DNA of 64,000 bases from Limnohabitans sp. 103DPR2 (GTDB lineage: Bacteria; Pseudomonadota; Gammaproteobacteria; Burkholderiales; Burkholderiaceae_C). The translations under genes and the position numbers were made by a program. Position 1 is the first letter of the stretch. Every line of letters begins with the position of its first letter. Location of the stretch: assembly GCF_001412575.1 (NCBI RefSeq), contig NZ_CP011834.1, positions 1,798,001 through 1,862,000 on the forward strand, in the 5' to 3' direction. Positions 47,833-57,098 of the stretch are shown here, in pieces. The notes beneath the pieces were generated by a model. It ran no database searches and had not been told where the DNA came from. It was given only the letters and a program-made list of their open reading frames with translations.

Positions 47833-49682
47833 CAAAATGCCTCTTCAGATAAGTTGGCACACGTCATGTCGCGATTGCTAACCACATTGAGCCAAGCATC
47901 AATCTTGGGCAGTTCATAGCGGTAAAAATATTTTGCAGCTGCTTGTCGGCCTGTTTGTTGAGCCGAAGCCTCACCCCTGCATGAGGCGCTTACGTCCAAC
48001 CAGATCCAGGCCAATACCAAATGACCGAAGGCTTGTAAATACGGTACCGCATTGGCCAAGGCCTCTTGTGGCTGTCCGGTAGACCAAGCCGACTGGGTGG
48101 CTTGAATGACTTTTTGAAGTGCAGAAGTCAGGGCTTTGGCATCATCGGCCAAATCAGAGAGTGCTTGTGCTTTTTGAGCTGTCGCCATCATGCGTGCGGC
48201 CAGGAGCTTCACGCCTCTGCCCTCTTCCATCAAGACTTTGCGGCCTAACAAGTCCATGCCTTGAATGCCATGAGTGCCCTCATGAATCATGTTCAGACGG
48301 TTGTCGCGCCAGTACTGTTCTACTGGAAAGTCTCGGGTGTAACCGTAGCCACCATGAATTTGAATGGCCAAGCTGTTGGCTTCCAGACACCATTCGCTGG
48401 GCCAGCTTTTGGCAATGGGCGTTAACACTTCTAGCAGCAGGCGAGCTTCGTCGGCATTTACAGCTGTACCCGTGTGCTGTTCATCCACCAATTTGGCGCA
48501 ATACAACTCTAGTGCCAACGCACCTTCGCAATAAGATTTTTGGGCCAGCAACATGCGCTTGATGTCGGCGTGTTCAATGATGCGAACCTGCGCTTGCGCA
48601 GCATCCTTCACCACCTTCTGTGAGCCACCGGCAACGGGACGACCTTGTGGGCGGTTTTTGGCGTATTCCAAGCTGGCCTCATAGCCAGCCATGCCCAACA
48701 TGGTGGCTGCCAAGCCCACGCCGATCCGTGCTTCGTTCATCATGTGGAACATGTAGCCCAAACCACGACCTGGTTCACCGACCAAGTAACCAACAGCACC
48801 CGAGCCATCTGAGTCTGTGTTGTCGGTCGAAACTTTGAACTTGCCCTCGCCAAAATTCAGCAGTGTGTTGGTGGTACCACGCCATCCGCATTTGTGATTC
48901 AAACCCGCCAGGGCCACATCGTTGCGAACACCCGTCAATTGACCTTCGGTGTTCACCATTTTCTTGGGCACGATGAACAAGGAAATGCCTTTAACGCCAG
49001 GAATCAACTTGCCATCAGGACCCGGAATTTTGGCCAAAACCAAATGAATGATGTTTTCGGTGAGTTCATGTTCACCCGCCGAGATCCACATCTTGTTGCC
49101 TTTGAGGCGATAGCGCGCACCCAAAGGATCTTGTTGAAATGCAGCACCATCAGGCGTAGCGCGTGTCATGACATCGCTCAATGAAGAGCCTGCTTGAGGT
49201 TCAGACAAACACATGGTGCCAGACCAGCGGCCTGAAAATTCGTTGAGTGCAAACACTTTCTTTTGCAATTCCGAACCGTGCGCCATCAGCAAATTGGCAT
49301 TGCCCACAGTTAACAGGCCCGAGCCCATGCTGACGGACGCCATCGCAAAGAATGTATTGGCAGCTGCTTCTACGGTGTAGGGCAACTGCATGCCACCAAT
49401 CTCGTAGTCTTGCGCTGCGCTGAGCATGCCGGATGCGGCGTAAGCTTTTTGCGCATCGTGCGTGGCTTGCGGCAAGATCACTTTTTCGCCGTCAAAGCGC
49501 GGTTCTTCTGTGTCGACAAGGCGATTGAAAGGCGCATATTTTTCGCGGGCAATTCGCTCGCAAGTGTCCAGTACGGCATCAAAAGTTTCTTGGCTGTGGT
49601 CCGCAAAACGTTCGCGTTGTTGCAGTTGGTTAACGTCCAACCATTCGTACAACAAAAAATCCAGCGTAGTCCGAAGGCTCAT
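47832..49682 (-). CDS. Acyl-CoA dehydrogenase, large type with C-terminal extension
   Basis: A 616-residue flavoenzyme, longer than the roughly 380 of classical acyl-CoA dehydrogenases. The domain order is an N-terminal extension, the helical N domain, the beta domain (MCLSEPQAGSSLSDV, then KMWISAGEH), the C-terminal helical domain with QIHGGYGYTRDFPVEQYWRD, and an extra C-terminal DUF domain of about 120 residues. This architecture is shared with DmdC-type 3-methylmercaptopropionyl-CoA dehydrogenases and some medium- to long-chain enzymes. It introduces the C2-C3 double bond and passes electrons to ETF. It lies 90 bases after the thiolase gene. Confidence 0.9.
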   Translation of the reverse strand: MSLRTTLDFLLYEWLDVNQLQQRERFADHSQETFDAVLDTCERIAREKYAPFNRLVDTEEPRFDGEKVILPQATHDAQKAYAASGMLSAAQDYEIGGMQLPYTVEAAANTFFAMASVSMGSGLLTVGNANLLMAHGSELQKKVFALNEFSGRWSGTMCLSEPQAGSSLSDVMTRATPDGAAFQQDPLGARYRLKGNKMWISAGEHELTENIIHLVLAKIPGPDGKLIPGVKGISLFIVPKKMVNTEGQLTGVRNDVALAGLNHKCGWRGTTNTLLNFGEGKFKVSTDNTDSDGSGAVGYLVGEPGRGLGYMFHMMNEARIGVGLAATMLGMAGYEASLEYAKNRPQGRPVAGGSQKVVKDAAQAQVRIIEHADIKRMLLAQKSYCEGALALELYCAKLVDEQHTGTAVNADEARLLLEVLTPIAKSWPSEWCLEANSLAIQIHGGYGYTRDFPVEQYWRDNRLNMIHEGTHGIQGMDLLGRKVLMEEGRGVKLLAARMMATAQKAQALSDLADDAKALTSALQKVIQATQSAWSTGQPQEALANAVPYLQAFGHLVLAWIWLDVSASCRGEASAQQTGRQAAAKYFYRYELPKIDAWLNVVSNRDMTCANLSEEAF

Positions 49683-49709
49683 GTCAAATTGATCTCAGTG
49701 AAAATGAAA

Positions 49710-49741
49710 GCGGGCGGCCTGCATGGATAGCGGGTCGCCCG
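49710..49741 (-). other. Imperfect GC hairpin between thiolase and acyl-CoA dehydrogenase genes
   Basis: CGGGCG (49711-49716) and CGCCCG (49736-49741) can pair around 19 bases. On the minus strand the hairpin is followed by a CTTTCATTTTC stretch. It occupies the only sizeable gap (90 bases) inside the beta-oxidation operon. It could reduce read-through or shield mRNA from decay; function is inference. Confidence 0.35.
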
Positions 49742-49772
49742 TGGTTGCTTAGTGGATGCTGAGCGTGTGCGT

Positions 49773-50948
49773 TTAGAGCACTTCAAAAATACCGCAAGCA
49801 CCCATGCCACCCCCAATGCACATGGTGACAGCCACACGCTTGGCACCGCGGCGTTTGCCTTCGATCAATGCGTGGCCTGTGAGGCGTTGTCCGCTGACAC
49901 CGTAAGGGTGACCGACGGCAATGGCGCCACCGTTGACGTTGAGGCGATCGGGGGGAATGCCCAATGTGTCGCGGCAATACAAAACTTGCACCGCAAAGGC
50001 CTCGTTCAGTTCCCACAAATCGATGTCGGAAACTTTCAAACCTAAACGTGCCAATGCTTTGGGAACTGCGTAGACAGGGCCAATACCCATTTCGTCAGGT
50101 TCGCAACCGGCAACCGCAAAGCCCAAGAAGCGGCCCAGAGGTTTCAAGCCGCGTTGCTCGGCCAATTTTTCGTCCATCAAGACACAAGCGCCTGCGCCGT
50201 CTGAAAATTGGCTGGCGTTGCCAGCAGAAATCAAACCACCAGGCAAGGCTGAGCGCAGACCTGAAATGGCTTCAACCGTTGTACCTTCACGCAAACCTTC
50301 GTCGACGCTCACGGTCACTTGCTTGGTCATGAGACCCATGGTTTTGTCGATGACACCTGCAGACACCGTGATCGGTGCAATTTCATCGTTGAACAAACCA
50401 GCGGCTTGGGCTGCACAAGCTTTTTGTTGGCTGGCCGCACCGTATTCGTCCATGCGGTCACGGCCAATTTTGTAGCGCTTGGCCACTTGTTCTGCCGTCT
50501 GCAACATGTTCCAGTAAATTTCTGGCTTCATCTTGGCCAAGGACAAATCTTGCAACATGTGCTGGTTCATTTCCTGCTGAACGCAAGAAATGCTTTCAAC
50601 ACCACCGGCTACATAAACTTGACCTTCGCCAGCAATGATGCGCTGGGCAGCCAAAGCAATGGTCTGCAAGCCTGAAGAGCAAAAACGATTCACGGTCATG
50701 CCGGACACAGAAATGGGCAGACCCGCTTTCAATGCAATTTGACGTGCAATGTTGGCGCCTGTGGCACCTTCTGGTGTGGCACAACCCATGATGACGTCTT
50801 CAACCTCTGCGGCATCAATGCCAGCACGTTGAACGGCGTGTTGAACTGCATGGCCACCCAATGTGGCGCCATGGGTCATGTTGAAAGCACCTTTCCAGCT
50901 CTTGGCCAGAGGTGTGCGAGCGGTCGAAACAATGACGGCGTTGGTCAT
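49773..50948 (-). CDS. Acetyl-CoA acyltransferase (thiolase)
   Basis: A 391-residue thiolase II-fold enzyme. The nucleophile is C90 in [16 protein letters not shown]. The His is in [17 protein letters not shown]. The second Cys is C385 in [11 protein letters not shown]. It cleaves 3-ketoacyl-CoA to acetyl-CoA and a shortened acyl-CoA. It lies 15 bases after the multifunctional hydratase/dehydrogenase gene, so it supplies the last step of the same beta-oxidation unit. Confidence 0.94.
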   Translation of the reverse strand: MTNAVIVSTARTPLAKSWKGAFNMTHGATLGGHAVQHAVQRAGIDAAEVEDVIMGCATPEGATGANIARQIALKAGLPISVSGMTVNRFCSSGLQTIALAAQRIIAGEGQVYVAGGVESISCVQQEMNQHMLQDLSLAKMKPEIYWNMLQTAEQVAKRYKIGRDRMDEYGAASQQKACAAQAAGLFNDEIAPITVSAGVIDKTMGLMTKQVTVSVDEGLREGTTVEAISGLRSALPGGLISAGNASQFSDGAGACVLMDEKLAEQRGLKPLGRFLGFAVAGCEPDEMGIGPVYAVPKALARLGLKVSDIDLWELNEAFAVQVLYCRDTLGIPPDRLNVNGGAIAVGHPYGVSGQRLTGHALIEGKRRGAKRVAVTMCIGGGMGACGIFEVL

Positions 50949-50963
50949 ATTGAATACCTCTGA

Positions 50964-53075
50964 TCAGTTGAATGTTTTGCCGTCTGCCACCAAACGGGCA
51001 AGCAGCGGTGCGGGTTGCCAGAAAGCGGCATCGTCGCGTGGGTTTTTGGCAAAGCGTTTCATGGCTTCGGCCACATTGAACAAACCAACTTGGTCTGCGT
51101 ACAACATGGGGCCGCCGCGGAAGATGGGGAAACCATAACCGGTGAGGTAGACCATGTCGATGTCGGAAGCCTTGCTGGCAATGCCCTCTTCCAAAATGTG
51201 TGCTGCTTCATTCACCAAGGAGAACACCAAACGCTGCACGATTTCTTCATCTGAAATTTTGCGCGGTGTAATGCCTTCAGCAGCACGGTGTTTTTCAATC
51301 ATCTCCACAACCAAGGCACTGGGAATGGCATCACGTTTGCCTGCTTGGTAGTCGTACCAGCCTGCGCCTGTCTTTTGACCGAAGCGGCCCATCTCGCACA
51401 AGAGGTCGGCTGTTTTGCTGTACTTCATGCCAGGACGCTCAACATTGCGGCGCTTGCGAATGGCCCAGCCAATGTCGTTGCCGGCCAAGTCGCCCATGCG
51501 GAATGGGCCCATGGCGAAACCGAACTTTTCAACGGCTTTGTCAACTTGTGCAGGCGTACAACCTTCTTCAATCAGGAAACCAGCTTGACGGCTGTATTGC
51601 TCAATCATGCGATTGCCGATGAAACCGTCGCACACGCCGGACACCACGGCTGTCTTCTTGATTTTTTTGCCCAAAGCCATCACGGTGGCCAGCACTTCTT
51701 TGCTGGTTTTGGCACCGCGAATGACTTCCAACAATTTCATGACGTTGGCAGGGCTGAAGAAGTGCATGCCCACCACGTCCTCTGGACGCTTGGTGAAAGA
51801 TGCAATTTTGTTGACGTCCAAAGTCGATGTGTTGGAGGCCAAAATAGCACCAGGCTTCATCACTTCGTCGAGTTTCTTGAAGACAGCTTCTTTCACGCCC
51901 ATCTCTTCAAACACGGCTTCGATGACCAAGTCGGCGCTGCCAATGTCGTCGTAGCTCAGAGTGGTGGTGAGCAAAGCCATACGCTGTTCGTATTTGTCTT
52001 GCTTCAACTTGCCCTTCTTCACTTGCGCTTCGTAGTTCTTGCGAATGGTGGCCACACCGCGGTCCAAAGCTTCTTGCTTCATTTCGAGCATCTTGACAGG
52101 AATGCCTGCGTTCAAGAAGTTCATGGAAATGCCGCCACCCATGGTGCCCGCGCCAATGACGGCCACAGACGCGATGGTGCGCTTGGGTGTGTCACTTGGC
52201 ACATCTGGAATTTTGGATGCGGCGCGATCGGCCATGAAAATATGGCGCAATGCACGGCACTCAGGTGTCCACATGAGGTTGGTAAAGATTTCACGCTCAA
52301 AGACCATGCCGTCTTCAAATTTTTTCTTCGTAGCCGCTTCAACCGCATCCACACACTTGGGTGGCGCTGGGTAGTTTTTGGCCATGCCTTTGACCATGTT
52401 GCGAGCGAACTGGAAGTAAGCGTCACCTTGGGGGTGTTTGCAAGGCAAATTGCGAACCAATGGCAGCGCAGAACCGTCAGCGTGTTGTGCAGCCAATTCT
52501 TTAGCGTAGGCCATTGCTTCAGCGGCCAAAGACTCGGCAGAAGTGGCCATGCGATCAAACAACTTTTGACCTGGCAACATGGCCAGCATTTCGCTGTTAA
52601 TGGGTTCACCGCTGACAATCATGTTGAGGGCTGGTTCGACACCCAACACGCGTGGCAAACGCTGTGTACCGCCAGCGCCGGGAATCAGGCCCAACTTCAC
52701 TTCAGGCAGTGCCACTTTGCAGCCAGGTGCTGCTATGCGGTAATGGCAACCCAATGCCAACTCCAAACCACCGCCCATGGCAACGGAGTGAACAGCGGCC
52801 AAGACGGGCTTGGCAGAGTTTTCGCAGGCGCGAATGACGCTGAGCAGGTTGGGCTCTTGGATCGCTTTGGGTGATCCAAATTCATTGATGTCGGCACCGC
52901 CAGAAAAAGCGTTGCCAGCACCCGTGATGATGATGGATTTAACGGCAGCGTCACTGTTGGCTTGGGTCAAGCCGTTGGTGATGCCGACGCGAGTTGCAAG
53001 TCCTAGCCCATTGACGGGAGGGTTGCTCATGGTAATCACGGCCACATCGCCAATGACTTTGTATTCAGCGGTCAT
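50964..53075 (-). CDS. Multifunctional enoyl-CoA hydratase/3-hydroxyacyl-CoA dehydrogenase (FadB/FadJ type)
   Basis: A 703-residue beta-oxidation enzyme. The N-terminal crotonase domain (about residues 1-190) has TGAGNAFSGGADINEFG and LGLIPGAGGTQRLPR with the catalytic Glu region. The NAD-binding motif VIGAGTMGGGISMNFL is near residue 307. The dehydrogenase catalytic His-Glu segment is VVGMHFFSPANVMKLLEVI. A duplicated C-terminal dehydrogenase domain follows. It hydrates enoyl-CoA and oxidises the 3-hydroxyacyl-CoA. The ATG at 53075 follows AGAGGAAAA; the upstream start at 53108 lies inside the operator palindrome and is rejected. First gene of the catabolic operon. Confidence 0.95.
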   Translation of the reverse strand: MTAEYKVIGDVAVITMSNPPVNGLGLATRVGITNGLTQANSDAAVKSIIITGAGNAFSGGADINEFGSPKAIQEPNLLSVIRACENSAKPVLAAVHSVAMGGGLELALGCHYRIAAPGCKVALPEVKLGLIPGAGGTQRLPRVLGVEPALNMIVSGEPINSEMLAMLPGQKLFDRMATSAESLAAEAMAYAKELAAQHADGSALPLVRNLPCKHPQGDAYFQFARNMVKGMAKNYPAPPKCVDAVEAATKKKFEDGMVFEREIFTNLMWTPECRALRHIFMADRAASKIPDVPSDTPKRTIASVAVIGAGTMGGGISMNFLNAGIPVKMLEMKQEALDRGVATIRKNYEAQVKKGKLKQDKYEQRMALLTTTLSYDDIGSADLVIEAVFEEMGVKEAVFKKLDEVMKPGAILASNTSTLDVNKIASFTKRPEDVVGMHFFSPANVMKLLEVIRGAKTSKEVLATVMALGKKIKKTAVVSGVCDGFIGNRMIEQYSRQAGFLIEEGCTPAQVDKAVEKFGFAMGPFRMGDLAGNDIGWAIRKRRNVERPGMKYSKTADLLCEMGRFGQKTGAGWYDYQAGKRDAIPSALVVEMIEKHRAAEGITPRKISDEEIVQRLVFSLVNEAAHILEEGIASKASDIDMVYLTGYGFPIFRGGPMLYADQVGLFNVAEAMKRFAKNPRDDAAFWQPAPLLARLVADGKTFN

Positions 53076-53104
53076 GCTGTTTTCCTCTAAAGGTGGTGTC
53101 AATC

Positions 53105-53132
53105 CCAAAATAGAACGGGCGTTCTATTTTGG
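53105..53132 (-). promoter_or_regulatory. Perfect palindromic operator, probably TetR-family
   Basis: CCAAAATAGAAC (53105-53116) and GTTCTATTTTGG (53121-53132) are perfect 12-bp arms around GGGC. The core TAGAACG-CGTTCTA resembles the operators of TetR-type repressors of fatty-acid or branched-acid catabolism in betaproteobacteria. It lies 29 bases upstream of the ATG of the FadB-type gene and should control that whole operon, with an acyl-CoA as the expected inducer. The regulator gene is not in the window. The binding protein is inference; the palindrome is seen directly. Confidence 0.75.
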
Positions 53133-53212
53133 CTAATTCTAGGGTGTTTCGGCGTGTGTGTGTAGGGGGTTTGTCGCTCATGGGACCTTGTTTTTCGCCC
53201 CATCAAAGCGCC

Positions 53213-53908
53213 TTAAACCTCTAACCACTCCTTGCGGATGTAGGTATTGGCATTCAGTTCGTCTGGCGTACCTTCAAACACAATGCTGCCATGGCCCATG
53301 ACCAAAGCACGGTCTGAGATTTTCATGGCGATGGTGAGCTTTTGCTCGATGAGCAAAACGGAAATGCCACGATCCTTGAGCTTTTTGAGGTATTGGCCAA
53401 CCAACTCCACAATTTTGGGCGCCAAACCCTCTGTCGGTTCATCAATGATGATGAGATCAGGGTCGCCCATCAGGGTGCGGCACAAGGTCAGCATTTGCTG
53501 CTCGCCACCCGACAATACGCCCGCCTCTGTGTGCTGACGCTCCAACAAACGAGGGAACATTTGGTACATGTCGTCAAAACTCCAACGACTGCCTTTGCCT
53601 GAACCCTTCTGCCCCAACAGTAAATTCTGATGAACCGTGAGTTTGGGGAAAATGTCGCGATTTTCTGGAACGTAACCTAAGCCCAAGTGCGCAATCTCAA
53701 AGGCTTTTTTGCCAACAATGGCTTGCCCCTTCCAATCAATTTGACCTTGGCAATCAACCAAGCCCATGATGGCCTTTGCGGTTGTCGACCTGCCAGAACC
53801 GTTTCGACCCAAAAGCGCCACAATTTCACCAGGTTTGACACCAAAGCTAACGCCATGCAACACATGGCTTTTGCCGTAAAAAGCGTGAAGATTATCAATG
53901 TGCAACAT
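53213..53908 (-). CDS. livF: Branched-chain-type ABC transporter ATPase, LivF type
   Basis: A 231-residue ATPase. Walker A is GRNGSGRSTTAK, the signature LSGGEQQML, Walker B LIIIDEPTEGLAP, and YVPENRDIFPKLT is a LivF hallmark. The ATG at 53908 starts 1 base after the livG stop; the longer in-frame form from 54001 overlaps livG and is rejected. It pairs with LivG to drive the LivHM permease. A Lys-to-Arg change follows the Walker A Gly (GSGRST instead of GSGKST), which is unusual and could weaken ATP hydrolysis. Confidence 0.92.
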   Translation of the reverse strand: MLHIDNLHAFYGKSHVLHGVSFGVKPGEIVALLGRNGSGRSTTAKAIMGLVDCQGQIDWKGQAIVGKKAFEIAHLGLGYVPENRDIFPKLTVHQNLLLGQKGSGKGSRWSFDDMYQMFPRLLERQHTEAGVLSGGEQQMLTLCRTLMGDPDLIIIDEPTEGLAPKIVELVGQYLKKLKDRGISVLLIEQKLTIAMKISDRALVMGHGSIVFEGTPDELNANTYIRKEWLEV

Positions 53909-53909
53909 G

Positions 53910-54680
53910 TCAGTGGCCTCCCGCTTGTTCATCAGCCACGTGAGAGCCCAAATAAGCTTCTTGGACACGCGCATTCGACCTGACAGCTTCGGGTGTATCA
54001 AAGGCTATCACCTCGCCATAGACCACCACAGCAATTTTGTCTGCCAATCCAAACACGACACCCATGTCGTGCTCCACCGTCAACAGCGTTTTGCCAACGG
54101 TCACTTCTTTGATCAAGCTGATGAAGCGACTTGTTTCACTTTTGCTCATGCCCGCTGTGGGTTCGTCTAGCAAAATGACATTGGAACCACCCGCGATGGT
54201 GATGCCAATCTCCAACGCACGTTGTTCTGCATAGGTCAGGTTCATGGCGAGCAAATCACGCTTTTTGTCGAGGCGGATCATTTCCATGTACTTCTCAGCC
54301 AGTTCGTTGGCGTCTTTCAAACCTGACAAGAATTTCAGGAAGGTGTACTTGTAACCTAGGCTCCACAACACCGCACAACGCAAGTTTTCAAACACGCTGA
54401 GTTTTGGAAAGATGTTGGTGATTTGGAAACTTCTCGACAAGCCCATGCGATTGATTTCGTAGGGGGCTTTGTGATCGATGCGTTGACCATTGAGCAAAAT
54501 TTCACCGCTGGTTGGGCCGAATCGTCCACTGATCAAATTGAACAAGGTTGATTTGCCAGCGCCATTGGGACCAATGATGGCAACACGCTCACCCGCGTTC
54601 ACCGCCAAATTGGCACCGCGAATGATTTCTGTTTTTCCGAAGTTTTTTCGGAGATCTATGAGTTCTAGCGCATAAGACAT
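53910..54680 (-). CDS. livG: Branched-chain-type ABC transporter ATPase, LivG type
   Basis: A 256-residue ATPase. Walker A is GPNGAGKSTLFNLISG. Walker B is VILLDEPTAGMS. Before it, the usual LSGG signature is replaced by NLTYAEQRALEIG, as in LivG proteins (typically LSYGEQR). The C-terminal region EAVRSNARVQEAYLG is characteristic of LivG. The ATG at 54680 shares a base with the livM stop (TGATG); the GTG at 54683 is one codon earlier. It forms the second ATPase of the importer. Confidence 0.93.
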   Translation of the reverse strand: MSYALELIDLRKNFGKTEIIRGANLAVNAGERVAIIGPNGAGKSTLFNLISGRFGPTSGEILLNGQRIDHKAPYEINRMGLSRSFQITNIFPKLSVFENLRCAVLWSLGYKYTFLKFLSGLKDANELAEKYMEMIRLDKKRDLLAMNLTYAEQRALEIGITIAGGSNVILLDEPTAGMSKSETSRFISLIKEVTVGKTLLTVEHDMGVVFGLADKIAVVVYGEVIAFDTPEAVRSNARVQEAYLGSHVADEQAGGH

Positions 54681-55969
54681 CACGCTGTCTCCCGACGTTT
54701 AATTTCTTTTTCAATGTCGATTTGGATGTCGCCCCATTCAATCAAGAAGTGACGGCGTGCTGCTTCAAACAAGCCCAAGCCAGTGAGCATGACAAATGCA
54801 GCACCAAACCAGCTGTCAACACCTTTGGCATTCAAAGTGACGCCCATGAACTTCAAGGTGTCACCCAAAGCAGAGTTCAGTTGCAGGTGGTAAACCATTT
54901 CGATCATGGCACCCGCACCAATCAGCGCAACAAAGGCTGTGACAAAGAGACCCAAATAACTGACCCAAATTTGTTTGAGTTTGCCAAACGCAGCAACGCG
55001 CAGGTTCATCATGATCAGACTGGCTATACCACCAGGCGCATACATCACCATGAACAAGAACAACAAGCCCAAGTACAAGAGCCAGGCTTTGGTTAACTCA
55101 GACAAGAGCACAAATGCCAGGACCATGAGTACACCGCCGATGATGGGTCCAAAGAAGAAGGTGGCGCCCCCTAAAAAGGTAAAGAGCAAGTAACCGCCTG
55201 AGCGGCCAGCCCCGACCACTTCCGCAGTGACAATTTCAAAGTTGAGTGCGCCGAGGCCACCTGAAATGCCCGCGAAAAAGCCAGCAATGATGAAGGCAAA
55301 GTAACGCACACGTTGTGTGTTGTAGCCAATGAATTCGACACGTTCAGGGTTGTCGCGCACGGCATTCAAAATGCGGCCCAGAGGTGTTTGCGTAAAGGCA
55401 TACATCAAGGCCACACACACAAAGGTGTAGATGGCAATCAAATAATAAATTTGGATTTGCGGACCAAAGGTGATGCCCATGAAAGCTTGACCTGCAACAC
55501 GGTTGCCCGAGATGCCGGCTTCACCACCAAAGAATTCAGAGAACATCAAGGACATGGCAAACACCAGTTCTGCTACGCCCAAAGTGATCATGGCAAAGGG
55601 GGTGCCCGCCTTTTTGGTGGTGACATAACCCAAAAGCACAGCAAAGCCAATACCCGCAAGCCCGCCCACCAATGGGATGAGGCTCACAGGAATATGGGAA
55701 TGACCGCCACTGATTGAGTTCAACGCGTGAATGGCGACAAAAGAGCCAAGGCCTGTGTAAACCGCATGGCCAAAACTCAACATGCCGCCCTGCCCCAACA
55801 ACATGTTGTAGGACAAGCAAGCAATGATGGCAATGCCCATTTGAGCCAGCATGGTGCCGGACAAATTGCTGGTGAAGACCAGAGGGGCAAAGATCAAGAC
55901 AATGGCAAACAAGCTCCAGATCACCCATCTGCCAACGTTGTAAGGTTTGAATTTGTAGGTACTGCTCAT
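54680..55969 (-). CDS. livM: Branched-chain-type ABC transporter permease, LivM type
   Basis: A 429-residue membrane protein with about ten helices. Family segments include YNMLLGQGGMLSFGHAVYTGLG near residue 55 and GRILNAVRDNPERVEFIGYNTQRVRYFAF, the ATPase-contact loop, near residue 205. It is similar in length to E. coli LivM. It forms the pore with LivH. It starts 4 bases after livH. Confidence 0.93.
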   Translation of the reverse strand: MSSTYKFKPYNVGRWVIWSLFAIVLIFAPLVFTSNLSGTMLAQMGIAIIACLSYNMLLGQGGMLSFGHAVYTGLGSFVAIHALNSISGGHSHIPVSLIPLVGGLAGIGFAVLLGYVTTKKAGTPFAMITLGVAELVFAMSLMFSEFFGGEAGISGNRVAGQAFMGITFGPQIQIYYLIAIYTFVCVALMYAFTQTPLGRILNAVRDNPERVEFIGYNTQRVRYFAFIIAGFFAGISGGLGALNFEIVTAEVVGAGRSGGYLLFTFLGGATFFFGPIIGGVLMVLAFVLLSELTKAWLLYLGLLFLFMVMYAPGGIASLIMMNLRVAAFGKLKQIWVSYLGLFVTAFVALIGAGAMIEMVYHLQLNSALGDTLKFMGVTLNAKGVDSWFGAAFVMLTGLGLFEAARRHFLIEWGDIQIDIEKEIKRRETA

Positions 55970-55973
55970 GACA

Positions 55974-57008
55974 TCATCCTTCTCGGGTCCCTAAGAGTCC
56001 CTTTGGACGGAAAATCAAAATCAAAACCAAGAACAAGTACGGCAAGATGGGCGCCACTTGCGACACGGTCAGTTTCAAGATGGGGTTGTTCATCAGGGCT
56101 TCGGACAAGCTGAAGCCCAAATTTTTGGCAACGCTGATGAACGAATAGTCAAATGCGATGGCAAAGGTTTGAATCACTCCAATGAGGACGGAAGCCAAAA
56201 AGGCGCCAGACAATGAGCCCATGCCGCCCACCACCACCACCACGAAAATAACGGATCCCACCGTGGCCGCCATGGCAGGTTCAGTGACAAAAGTGCTTCC
56301 GCCGATGACGCCAGCCAGACCCGCCAAACCAGTGCCTGCGCCAAAGACCATCATGAACACACGCGGCACATTGTGTCCAAGCGACTCGACTGTTTCTGGG
56401 TGCGTTAAAGCGGCTTGAATGACCAAGCCAATGCGAGTTTTGGTGAGTAGCAACCACAATGACAACAGCATGAGCAAGGCAACGATCATCATGAAGCCTC
56501 GAGTTGCTGGAAATGGTGTGCACACCAAGCGAACGGCAGCGTCTGCAGATTTGCACATTTCTGCCGGCGCTGCACCCCATACCAATTGCATACCTTGGAT
56601 TGAATGATTGACCAAGGTGAAAGCAGAGCCTTTAAGTAATTCGGGCGGTACAAACTCTACGGCTGTTCGACCCCAAATGAGTTGCACCAACTCATAGACG
56701 ATGTAGGACAAACCAAATGTCACCAGAAGTTCGGGGACGTGACCAAACTTGTGAACTTTTCGCAAGGTCAGGCGTTCAAATACAACGCCAACCCCGCCAA
56801 CCAAAATAGGTGCTACCAACAAAGCAGGCCAAAAACCTATGACGCTGGTAAGCGTGTAACCAAAATACGCACCAATCATGTAGAAAGATGCATGGGCGAA
56901 ATTCAAAACGCCCATCATGCTGAAGATCAGGGTCAAGCCCGAACTCAGCATGAATAACAACAACCCGTAGCTCAATCCATTGAGCATGGAGATGATGAAG
57001 AACTCCAT
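55974..57008 (-). CDS. livH: Branched-chain-type ABC transporter permease, LivH type
   Basis: A 344-residue permease with about eight helices. The N-terminus reads GLSYGLLLFMLSSGLTLIF followed by GVLNFAHASFYMIGAY. The ATPase-contact region is TRIGLVIQAALTHPETVESLG. It is longer than the usual 290-310 residues because of an inserted loop near residues 130-180 that contains two Cys and looks periplasmic. The ATG at 57008 is preferred to an upstream in-frame start at 57035. Confidence 0.92.
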   Translation of the reverse strand: MEFFIISMLNGLSYGLLLFMLSSGLTLIFSMMGVLNFAHASFYMIGAYFGYTLTSVIGFWPALLVAPILVGGVGVVFERLTLRKVHKFGHVPELLVTFGLSYIVYELVQLIWGRTAVEFVPPELLKGSAFTLVNHSIQGMQLVWGAAPAEMCKSADAAVRLVCTPFPATRGFMMIVALLMLLSLWLLLTKTRIGLVIQAALTHPETVESLGHNVPRVFMMVFGAGTGLAGLAGVIGGSTFVTEPAMAATVGSVIFVVVVVGGMGSLSGAFLASVLIGVIQTFAIAFDYSFISVAKNLGFSLSEALMNNPILKLTVSQVAPILPYLFLVLILIFRPKGLLGTREG

Positions 57009-57049
57009 AAAACTACTTTCCGCCATCCATGGCAAGTCGCAACAAACAA

Positions 57050-57082
57050 GAAGGGCCCGACCCCCTGAGGAGCGGGCCCTTC
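57050..57082 (-). terminator. 10-bp hairpin between the binding-protein gene and livH
   Basis: GAAGGGCCCG (57050-57059) and CGGGCCCTTC (57073-57082) are perfect 10-bp arms around 13 bases. On the minus strand a short T-containing stretch follows (TTGTTTG), too weak for a classic terminator. It sits 17 bases after the binding-protein stop and about 40 bases before livH. This position is typical for structures that stabilise the binding-protein mRNA or attenuate the permease genes, giving excess binding protein. Confidence 0.65.
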
Positions 57083-57098
57083 CGAAGACTTACATCAA

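Noticed and set aside
51288..52874. Long plus-strand frame of 528 codons opposite the FadB-type gene
   Set aside because: It lies antisense to a well-supported enzyme. Its composition (Cys, His, Phe, Gln rich) is that of a mirror frame, it lacks a ribosome-binding site and matches no family.
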